From an uncultured Bacteroidales bacterium (lineage in GTDB: Bacteria > Bacteroidota > Bacteroidia > Bacteroidales > WCHB1-69), in NCBI GenBank assembly GCA_900317715.1, contig ONHS01000009.1, forward strand, positions 1 to 52,399: a DNA stretch of 52,399 bases, written 5' to 3'. The position numbers and the translations under genes were made by a program. The number at the start of each line of letters is the position of its first letter. Position 1 is the stretch's first letter. The notes under the pieces were generated by a model. It saw only the letters and a list, made by a program, of their open reading frames with translations, ran no database searches and was not told the origin of the DNA. Positions 1 to 6,583 of this stretch are shown here, one piece after another.

Positions 1-298
1 AAGGACAAGCGACAACCTGAATCAGTCGCAAATTATTAACCCGTCAACTCGGATCAGTCGTAAGACTAAAAAGTGACAACCTAAATCAGCGAATCACAAG
101 TATATGGCAAGCCCATGAGCTTGCCATATACTTGCCATATACTTGCCATATACTTGCCAAAGGCTTGCCAAGTGCACTTTAAGGAGTTGACTTCACAGTT
201 ACTCATTAACACAAAGTAACCAACATTCACTCACCAACACGAAGTCACCAACATTCACTTAAAATTCGTACCTTTGCCGCCTGAAACAAACGAAGACT
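1..298. repeat. Repeat-rich region upstream of the chromate transporter genes
   Basis: No gene is seen here. Three related words of the form GACAACCTGAATCAGTCG occur near 10-28, 43-60 and 74-91. CTTGCCATATA is repeated in tandem at 120-130, 131-141 and 142-152 with a partial fourth unit at 153-160. The first unit is the exact inverse of 101-111, giving an 11-bp stem with an 8-nt loop. A 24-bp direct repeat with two mismatches lies at 208-231 and 236-259 (28-bp period). A TACCTTTG box at 269-276 fits a Bacteroidetes -7 promoter element for the gene starting at 299. Confidence 0.7.
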
Positions 299-850
299 AT
301 GGCCTCCCTCGGACAACTTTTCTGGTCGTTTTTCAAAATCGGGACCTTCACCATCGGTGGCGGTTATGCAATGATTCCGCTGATGGAGAAGGAGCTGGTG
401 GATCGTCATGGGTGGATCACCAACGATGAGTTCATGGAAATCATCACGCTGTCGCAAACGATGCCGGGCATCTTTGCGGCCAATATGGCCACCCATATCG
501 GGTGGAAACTGCGCGGTGTCCCCGGTGCTGTCATCTCCGTCCTCGGCAATATTCTGGTCCCCATTCTCATCATCCTCGGACTGGCTGCAGGACTCCATTA
601 CCTGCAAGGAAACACCATCGTAGAGGCTATTTTCAAAGGTGTGCGTCCCGTGGTAGTCGCACTGATTGCAGCTCCCGTTTTCCGTATGGCCAAAACCGCA
701 CGTATCTCCCGCTACAACTTTTGGATTCCCATACTCGCCGCACTGCTGATCTGGCTGCTCGGTATCTCTCCCATTTGGGTGATTCTCGCAGCGGGGCTTG
801 GCGGATTCATATATGGTAAATATCTGGAAAAGAAGGAGGTGTCTTCATGA
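299..850 (+). CDS. chrA: Chromate transporter, first half-size subunit
   Basis: Short-chain member of the CHR (ChrA) ion transporter family, 183 aa. It carries the family signature FTIGGGYAMIP near residues 17-27 and then several hydrophobic membrane segments. Classic ChrA is one protein of about 400 aa with two homologous halves; here the halves are separate genes, as in other short-chain CHR pairs, and the two products probably form a heterodimer in the inner membrane. The stop overlaps the next start (ATGA at 847-850), indicating translational coupling. The substrate may be chromate or another anion; family membership is clear, the physiological substrate is not. Confidence 0.9.
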   Translation: MASLGQLFWSFFKIGTFTIGGGYAMIPLMEKELVDRHGWITNDEFMEIITLSQTMPGIFAANMATHIGWKLRGVPGAVISVLGNILVPILIILGLAAGLHYLQGNTIVEAIFKGVRPVVVALIAAPVFRMAKTARISRYNFWIPILAALLIWLLGISPIWVILAAGLGGFIYGKYLEKKEVSS

Positions 851-1350
851 TTTTCTGGAAACTGTTCTATACTTTCTGCAAAATCGGCATCTTCAACTTT
901 GGAGGCGGCTACGCCATGATTGCCCTGATCCAAAACGAGGTGGTGGAAAAACAGGGTTGGATGACCTCCGCGGGCTACACATCCGTCGTAAACGCCGGCT
1001 ATGACCCGTTTTGGGGCGTCGTGGGGGCCTTCCTCGCCTCTTTTTCCGTGATTTTGCTGCCGTTTATCCTGATGTTGCTCATCAGCAGCTTCATCTTGAA
1101 ACACAAGGAACACTATGTGGTCAAATCCATTATGTCGGTACTGAAATTGACGGTGATTGGGCTGATTGCCGCTTCCGCCATGCTGCTCGTCAGTCCAGAA
1201 ACTTTCGGTTCCTACGCAGACAGTCCGTTGCAATTTTTCCTAAGTATCGGATTGTTCGCCGCCGCCTTCTTCGCATCCCTGAAATGGAAAACCAGCCCGA
1301 TTCTGCTGATTGTGCTGGCGGGAATCATAGGACTGATCGTGTATAGTTAG
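847..1350 (+). CDS. chrA: Chromate transporter, second half-size subunit
   Basis: 167-aa CHR-family protein paired with the preceding gene. It repeats the half-domain signature (FNFGGGYAMIALIQNEVV near residues 16-33) followed by hydrophobic helices to the C-terminus. It overlaps the upstream gene by four bases, so both halves are made from one message. Length and motif match the short-chain CHR pairs of Bacteroidetes and Firmicutes. Directly after the stop begins a low-complexity tract of GTTAG-type words. Confidence 0.9.
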   Translation: MIFWKLFYTFCKIGIFNFGGGYAMIALIQNEVVEKQGWMTSAGYTSVVNAGYDPFWGVVGAFLASFSVILLPFILMLLISSFILKHKEHYVVKSIMSVLKLTVIGLIAASAMLLVSPETFGSYADSPLQFFLSIGLFAAAFFASLKWKTSPILLIVLAGIIGLIVYS

Positions 1351-1351
1351 C

Positions 1352-1410
1352 AGTTAGCGAGTCTTAGTTAGCAGTTCGTAGTTAGTAGTTAGCAGTTGGG
1401 GCGGGCAAGA
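1352..1410. repeat. GTTAGCAG low-complexity tract with an arm of a 28-bp inverted repeat
   Basis: Intergenic tract made of variants of TTAGCAGTTAG and TAGTTAG. Positions 1380-1407 are the exact reverse complement of 2654-2681 on the other side of azlC-azlD. Confidence 0.75.
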
Positions 1411-1447
1411 ATAATCAAAACACCATCCAAGTTTCACGAATATTGTA

Positions 1448-1455
1448 TATCTTTG
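1448..1455 (+). promoter_or_regulatory. Putative -7 box of azlC
   Basis: TATCTTTG matches the Bacteroidetes primary sigma -7 consensus TAnnTTTG and lies 29 bp before the azlC start. No clear TTG -33 element is seen at the usual distance. Confidence 0.55.
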
Positions 1456-1484
1456 CAGCGGTTATTTGAAAACCTTAACTGTTT

Positions 1485-2222
1485 ATGAATGAGTTTATTA
1501 GAGGTATAAAACGCGGATTTCCCATCTGTTTGGGTTACATTCCCGTTTCCTTTACTTTCGGGTTGATTGCTGTGAAGATGGGATTCTCGCCGGCGCAGGC
1601 TACGCTCATCTCCCTGACCAACATGGCATCCGCCGGACAATTTGCCGGCATTCGGTTAATTGAAGGTGGTGCACCCTATATCGAATTGATAATCACCACG
1701 TTCGTCATCAACTTGCGCTATTTCCTGATGTCGCTTTCGCTGTCGCAGAAGGTGGCGCACGACATGCCATTTTACAAGCGAGCCATCATGGCTTACTGTA
1801 TCACGGACGAGGTTTTCGCATTAGCGGCGATGGAACCCGAGGAGGTGTCGTTCCCATTCTTCGGTGGACTGATGCTGACTCCCATATTAGGCTGGACCTC
1901 AGGTACTTTGCTTGGCGCAGTCGCTTCAGGACTGCTCTCCCCGATGGTTCAGGGTTGTATGGGCATTGCGTTGTATTGCATGTTCATTGCTATCATCATT
2001 CCGCCCGCCAGAAAGAGTCGAAAAGTGGCTTTGGCAGTGGTCGTTGCCGCATTCCTCTCCTGCATGTTCAAATATGTACCTGGACTCAACCAACTGTCGA
2101 AAGTGGGTGGTGGCGGTTGGGCTATCATCACAGCAGCCATTTTAGGTGCTGCCATCTGCGCATCCATTAAAGAAGTGAAACGTCGTCGTAAAGCCGCTAG
2201 GGCAGAAAGGAGTGTCGCATGA
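1485..2222 (+). CDS. azlC: AzlC family branched-chain amino acid exporter, large subunit
   Basis: 245-aa inner-membrane protein of the AzlC/YgaZ family. The N-terminal region has the typical GYIPVSFTFGLIAVKMGFS stretch (residues about 19-37) and SLTNMASAGQFAG (about 44-56), followed by several membrane segments. With AzlD it forms a two-subunit exporter for branched-chain amino acids and analogues (role known from E. coli YgaZH and Bacillus AzlCD). The last codons overlap the azlD start (ATGA at 2219-2222). The C-terminal tail is rich in Lys and Arg, consistent with a cytoplasmic end. Confidence 0.92.
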   Translation: MNEFIRGIKRGFPICLGYIPVSFTFGLIAVKMGFSPAQATLISLTNMASAGQFAGIRLIEGGAPYIELIITTFVINLRYFLMSLSLSQKVAHDMPFYKRAIMAYCITDEVFALAAMEPEEVSFPFFGGLMLTPILGWTSGTLLGAVASGLLSPMVQGCMGIALYCMFIAIIIPPARKSRKVALAVVVAAFLSCMFKYVPGLNQLSKVGGGGWAIITAAILGAAICASIKEVKRRRKAARAERSVA

Positions 2223-2551
2223 ACTACTTGTATGTCTGCATGTTCCTGATGTTCCTGACCACCTACCTGATTCGCGTGATTCCCATCGGGTTTGTGCGCA
2301 AGAAGATGGAAAACCTTTGGATTCAGGACTTTATCTATTATATTCCGTTCAGTGTGCTGTCAGCCATGACGTTCCCAGATGTCCTTTATTCCACAACAGC
2401 CACAGGTTCAGAACCGCATATCTCCCTTTCTGCAGTTATCGCCACTTTGGTCGCCTTGGTATTGGCATGGCGCAAACGCGGCCTCGTGCTCGTCGCCATC
2501 GTCGCCGTACTGGTCGCCATCGCCGTAGAAATGGTCTTGGCGTATGTGTAA
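2219..2551 (+). CDS. azlD: AzlD family branched-chain amino acid exporter, small subunit
   Basis: 110-aa protein with about four hydrophobic segments and the AzlD-type feature TTYLIRVIPIGF near residues 14-25. It is the obligate small partner of AzlC and starts inside the azlC stop codon. Length is normal for AzlD/YgaH. The gene pair is an isolated transcription unit bounded on both sides by repeat tracts. Confidence 0.9.
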   Translation: MNYLYVCMFLMFLTTYLIRVIPIGFVRKKMENLWIQDFIYYIPFSVLSAMTFPDVLYSTTATGSEPHISLSAVIATLVALVLAWRKRGLVLVAIVAVLVAIAVEMVLAYV

Positions 2552-2682
2552 TGGTTAGAAAGGCAATAGGGAATAGGCACACGTCAAAAGTCTAAGTTTA
2601 AGTTCTATGTCTAAGTCTAAGTCCTTGTAACAACCCCATCCTTTTCTCGCCAGTGCCCGCCCCAACTGCTAACTACTAACTG
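2552..2682. repeat. Composite intergenic repeat after azlD
   Basis: Contains a module at 2552-2579 (TTAGAAAGGCAATAGGGAAT core), then short CTAAGT words, then TTTCTCGCCAGTGC at 2643-2656, then a CTAACTACTAACTGC tract. The same modules in the same order recur at 41617-41770 after the TldD-like gene. Confidence 0.7.
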
Positions 2683-4719
2683 CTAACTGGCCCGTAGTCC
2701 GTCTCTTTCCAGCAGCGCGTCGATTTTCGGTTCGCGCCCGCGAAAGTTGACGAACATCTCCATCGCATCCACGGAGCCGCCTTTGGAAAGGATCGTTTCC
2801 AAGTAGCGTTGCGCGGTTTCTTTGTTCATCACGCCCGTCTCTTTGAACAATGCAAAGGCATCCGCTTCCAGCATTTCCGCCCATTTGTAGCCATAGTAAC
2901 CGGCGGCGTATCCACCCGAGAAAAGATGGCTGAAGGTGGGACTCATGCACGTTCCCGGCACCACTGGCAGCACCTCAACCGTATCAAAAACAGAACGTTC
3001 CAACGCCCGTACATCGTCCACTTCGGTGGCAGGCATCGTGTGCCACATCATATCGAGGTAGCCGAAGGAGAGCTGCCGCACGCAAAGGTAACCCGCCATG
3101 TACTGGTTCATCTTTTTGAGCTGGAGGACGTATTCCTCGGGAATTAGCTCGCCCGTTTGATAGTGGCGGGCGAAAGTGCGCAAGAACTCCGGTTCGGTAA
3201 GCCAATTCTCGTTCAGCTGCGATGGAAGTTCCACGAAATCGCGGGGGGAGTGCGTACCCGAAAGGGAAGCGTATTTCACCTCCGACAACATGCCGTTCAG
3301 CGCGTGCCCGAACTCATGCAGGAAAGTGTTTACTTCGTTGAAAGTCAGCAAGGAAGGTTGCTCTGCCGTCGGCGGGGTGAAGTTCATCACCAGACTCACC
3401 CACGGACGCACATCCTCTCCATCGGCATTCACATACTGGTCGCGGAACTCGGTCATCCACGCGCCGCTGCGTTTCGTGCTGCGCGGATGGAAATCCAAGT
3501 ACAGCACCGCCATGAACTTTTCGCCGCGATAGACCTCAAACACCTGTACATCAGGGTGATACGGCTGAATATCCGCAGACTTCTCAAAACGAAGCCCATA
3601 CAACGTCGTAGCCAATCCGAAAACTCCGTCAATCACCTGATTCAGCGGGAAATAGACTTTCAACTTCTCCATATCCAAGCTGAACTTCTGCTGACGTAGT
3701 TTCTCCATATAATAGCTCAAATCCCATCTTTCAAACGTACCTTCAAAACCTTGATTCTGAGCAAATTGTTTCAATTCTTCGATTTCGCGTTTGGCTGCAG
3801 GAAGCGCGGCAGCTTTCAACTCATCCAGCAAATGATAGACATGATCCAGGTCTTTGGCCATACGGTTGCGCAACGCATAGTTGGCATAATGATCATAGCC
3901 AAGCAGATGCGCAATCTCTTCTCTGCACTTCAGTATCTCCTTGATATTCTCGCAGTTATCAAACTCATCCAGGTAGGCTTTTTTGCTGGAGTGCATATAG
4001 ACCTCTTTGCGCAACGAGCGGTCGTCGGCATAACTCAGCACCGTATTCACGTCGGGCGCGGAAAGGTCAAAAACATAGCCTTCCAGCCCCTTGTCTGCCG
4101 CTTTTTGCGCAGCAATGGCACGAGCGCTCTCCGGAATACCGGAAAGCCGCAGAGAATCCTTCTCCACGTGGACAAACCAAGCATTCGTAGCTTTCAAACT
4201 GCGCTGCCCAAAGTCGAGCTGACGGTTGGCCAACTCCAAACTCAACTCGCGAAAACGCTGTTTGTCAGATTCCGGCAAATTCGCACCGCCGGCCACAAAA
4301 GCGTCATACGTCTTCTTCAACAACAGCTTTTCCGCTCCTTGCAACGCCTGGTCGCGCTGCTGTTGCTCGTGAACGGCTTTCACGCGTGCGAACAATCCAG
4401 GGTGCTGATAGACCTCGTTTTCGTAGGCCACCAACAGCGGCTGCACCTTTTCCGCCACCGCATTCATCTCATCATCTCCATTGCATTCCAAGATGTTGAA
4501 GAAAATGTCCGCCACGGTGCTAAGGCGTTCTCCCGCACGGTCGAGAGCCACTATAGTGTTCTCAAAATCAGGAGATTCCGGATTATTGACAATACGCTCG
4601 ATATCCTGTTTGGCTTCGAGAATAGCCTCTTCAAACGCGGGCAGATAGTGCTCGGTTTTGATGTCGTTAAACGGCGGTGTCTGCCGCGGGGTGGTCCAGG
4701 GTTTTGTGAAAGGGGTCAT
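2683..4719 (-). CDS. M3 family zinc oligopeptidase (Dcp/OpdA type)
   Basis: 678-aa thimet-oligopeptidase-family metallopeptidase. The zinc motif HEFGH is near residues 466-470 and the downstream third ligand is the Glu of DFVELPSQ, both intact. The N-terminus (KPWTTPRQTPPFNDIKTEHY) is typical of peptidyl-dipeptidase Dcp and oligopeptidase A, and there is no signal peptide, so a cytoplasmic peptide-degrading role is likely. Length is typical of the Dcp/OpdA group. Which of the two specificities applies cannot be decided here. The region before its start is a G-rich TTTAGGG-like tract with no recognisable promoter. Confidence 0.9.
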   Translation of the reverse strand: MTPFTKPWTTPRQTPPFNDIKTEHYLPAFEEAILEAKQDIERIVNNPESPDFENTIVALDRAGERLSTVADIFFNILECNGDDEMNAVAEKVQPLLVAYENEVYQHPGLFARVKAVHEQQQRDQALQGAEKLLLKKTYDAFVAGGANLPESDKQRFRELSLELANRQLDFGQRSLKATNAWFVHVEKDSLRLSGIPESARAIAAQKAADKGLEGYVFDLSAPDVNTVLSYADDRSLRKEVYMHSSKKAYLDEFDNCENIKEILKCREEIAHLLGYDHYANYALRNRMAKDLDHVYHLLDELKAAALPAAKREIEELKQFAQNQGFEGTFERWDLSYYMEKLRQQKFSLDMEKLKVYFPLNQVIDGVFGLATTLYGLRFEKSADIQPYHPDVQVFEVYRGEKFMAVLYLDFHPRSTKRSGAWMTEFRDQYVNADGEDVRPWVSLVMNFTPPTAEQPSLLTFNEVNTFLHEFGHALNGMLSEVKYASLSGTHSPRDFVELPSQLNENWLTEPEFLRTFARHYQTGELIPEEYVLQLKKMNQYMAGYLCVRQLSFGYLDMMWHTMPATEVDDVRALERSVFDTVEVLPVVPGTCMSPTFSHLFSGGYAAGYYGYKWAEMLEADAFALFKETGVMNKETAQRYLETILSKGGSVDAMEMFVNFRGREPKIDALLERDGLRAS

Positions 4720-4727
4720 TGGGGGGG

Positions 4728-4812
4728 TTGGTTTAGGGGTTAGGGTTTAGGGTTTAGAGTTTAAGGTTTAGGGGGGTTAGGGGGTTAAGGGGTTAAGAGG
4801 TTAAAGGGGGTA
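4728..4812. repeat. Telomere-like TTTAGGG/GGTTAGG tract
   Basis: Runs of GGTTTAGG, GGGTTAGG and GGGTTAAG words without an open reading frame. Similar tracts occur at 35370-35470 and, on the opposite strand, at 50015-50075. Confidence 0.8.
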
Positions 4813-4894
4813 GGGACGTCATATTATGGCGTCATTGTCAGTTTTTGGGGATAGAGATTATGTCTAAGTTCTAAGCAAATAGCCAACATCAAAG

Positions 4895-4923
4895 CAAAAA
4901 AGAGACGCGGCACGCCACGTCTC
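4895..4923 (-). terminator. Intrinsic terminator of the skp gene cluster
   Basis: On the minus strand GAGACGTGGC pairs with the GCCGCGTCTC that follows, and the stem is followed by a run of six T (complement of 4896-4901). It lies about 30 bp after the stop of the last skp gene. Confidence 0.75.
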
Positions 4924-4953
4924 CATATATATTATCAATAAAACATCATTCAA

Positions 4954-5457
4954 CTATTTGATTCCCAGTTCGGCTTTCACGGCGGCGGTGAGGTCGTCAG
5001 CGTCGTTGTGGAAAGCACAGAGGGTAACATCAAAGACGTAGGTGTATTTGTTGGCTTCAGCCACTTTCTTGATGGCAGCCAACAGTCTGTCTTGGAAGGG
5101 TTGCAACAGTTCGAGTTGCTTACGTTGCATGTCCGCTTCGCTGGAGGACACAAAATCCTGCAAACGGGCGTAGAGTTTCGTCAATTCATCCTCTTTCACC
5201 TTGAGAATGGCGGAAGAAGTGGTGGTGTTTGCCAGATTGGCATATTCAGCCTGTTTGGTCTTGAACTCGTCAGCCATCTGCTTGCCAACTGCTTCCAACT
5301 CCTGCTGATATTCAATCAGCGCTTGCTGGGCGGTGTCAATGCCGGGCATGATCTTCATGATTTCGCCGTAATCCACATGACCGAATTTCGCTTTTTGGGC
5401 GTGACCGGTCGTGAAACAGAGTAATGCGGCAGCAATAATGATCAGGAACTTTTTCAT
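4954..5457 (-). CDS. skp: OmpH/Skp family periplasmic chaperone (copy 3)
   Basis: 167-aa protein with a signal peptide (MKKFLIIIAAALLCFTTGHA) and the Skp/OmpH fold: a short beta start (KFGHVDYGEIM), a long charged helical middle rich in Glu, Lys and Gln (about residues 45-125), and a C-terminal FDVTL strand. Skp escorts unfolded outer-membrane proteins to the Bam complex. Third of three tandem paralogues downstream of bamA, 8 bp after copy 2, followed by a terminator. The copies are clearly diverged from one another. Confidence 0.88.
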   Translation of the reverse strand: MKKFLIIIAAALLCFTTGHAQKAKFGHVDYGEIMKIMPGIDTAQQALIEYQQELEAVGKQMADEFKTKQAEYANLANTTTSSAILKVKEDELTKLYARLQDFVSSSEADMQRKQLELLQPFQDRLLAAIKKVAEANKYTYVFDVTLCAFHNDADDLTAAVKAELGIK

Positions 5458-5465
5458 CGCTTCAA

Positions 5466-5963
5466 TTATTTAATGCCTAACTCTTTCTTCACCAGCGGGG
5501 TGATATCATCGGCAGTACCGTAATACAACAAAATTTTCGTGTCAAAAATGTAAGCATAACCATTCGCTTTGGCCACTTTGTTGATGGCTTCCTGAATGGC
5601 ATCCTGGAACGGTTTAGCCAATTCGTACTGCTTGTCTTCCAAATCTTCTTGAGCGCTGGCTTGGAATTCCTGAATACGATTACCAAGGTCCATGAGCTCT
5701 TTTTCGCGGACTTGACGCACTGCGGATGACATGGTGCCCACTTCGCGATCAAACTTCTCCTTCTTGGTTTGATATTCGTTCATCATATTCTCATACATGG
5801 ACTGCAAATCCTTTTGGAAAGCCTGCAGCTTAATTTGCAGAGAGTCAATGCCAGGCATCACTTCCAAAATCTCACTTGAGTTCACATGTCCGTATTTCTG
5901 GGCGTGCGCAGCCTGAACGGAGAACAATCCGGCAATAGCCAGAATCATTAATACTTTTTTCAT
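5466..5963 (-). CDS. skp: OmpH/Skp family periplasmic chaperone (copy 2)
   Basis: 165-aa Skp-like protein with signal peptide (MKKVLMILAIAGLFSVQAAHA), N-terminal YGHVNSSEILEVMPGID, a coiled-coil tentacle region (about 45-120) and a terminal YIFDTKILLYYG strand region. It aligns over its length with the next gene downstream, so the two arose by tandem duplication. The clustering with bamA supports a role in outer-membrane protein assembly. Confidence 0.88.
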   Translation of the reverse strand: MKKVLMILAIAGLFSVQAAHAQKYGHVNSSEILEVMPGIDSLQIKLQAFQKDLQSMYENMMNEYQTKKEKFDREVGTMSSAVRQVREKELMDLGNRIQEFQASAQEDLEDKQYELAKPFQDAIQEAINKVAKANGYAYIFDTKILLYYGTADDITPLVKKELGIK

Positions 5964-5996
5964 CGATTTCTAATCTTTATGTTTTTGTACTGTTAA

Positions 5997-6530
5997 TTAA
6001 TCGTCCATATCATTCGTCAGGGAAATACCCATCTTTTGGAGCACTTGCTCGTTGATATCCCATTTCGGATCAGCATAGATGATGGTTAAATCACCAGCGG
6101 TATCGAAAACGAAGGCGAAACCTCTCTCCTTGGCGTAGTCGTTCACAGCATTAATCACACGATCCTGAATCGGTTTCACCAATTCTTCACGTTTCTTGAA
6201 CAAGTCTCCATTTTGTCCAAAACGCTTCTTTTGCAGCTCTTTAGCCGCTTTTTCCTGTGCGATGATGGCATCTTCGCGACTCTTCTTAATCTGTTCGGGC
6301 AGCGTGATGGACTCCACTTGGTAACGTTTATACATAGAGTCGATGGTAGCGAATTTGGCTTCAATTTCTTTCTGCCACTGCACTGCCACACGGTCTAATT
6401 CAGCTTGCGCCTCCTTGTATTCAGGAATTTTCGAAAGAAGATATTCGGAATTGATGTACGCATATTTCTGCGCAAATCCGAAAAACATGATGATTGTCAA
6501 TAAACCTGTTAAAAAGAGTTGTTTTTTCAT
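5997..6530 (-). CDS. skp: OmpH/Skp family periplasmic chaperone (copy 1)
   Basis: 177-aa Skp-like protein. The start at 6530 (MKKQLFLTGLLTIIMFFGFA) gives a clean signal peptide; an upstream in-frame Met would add 33 residues that run into the bamA 3' end and lack signal character. Features: AYINSEYLLSKIPEY start, a long Lys/Glu-rich helix, then FAFVFDTAGDLTIIYADP. It is the bamA-proximal and most diverged of the three copies, with an acidic extension ending in NDMDD. Confidence 0.88.
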   Translation of the reverse strand: MKKQLFLTGLLTIIMFFGFAQKYAYINSEYLLSKIPEYKEAQAELDRVAVQWQKEIEAKFATIDSMYKRYQVESITLPEQIKKSREDAIIAQEKAAKELQKKRFGQNGDLFKKREELVKPIQDRVINAVNDYAKERGFAFVFDTAGDLTIIYADPKWDINEQVLQKMGISLTNDMDD

Positions 6531-6583
6531 CTTTACAATATTTATATAATGACGTATGGTTTGACTGTTTTTATGCGATAAGT

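Noticed and set aside
3751..4743. 330-aa plus-strand frame
   Set aside because: Antisense to the M3 peptidase; no motif.
4728..4812. True telomere or linear chromosome end
   Set aside because: The tracts are internal, short, flanked by ordinary genes on both sides and occur several times.
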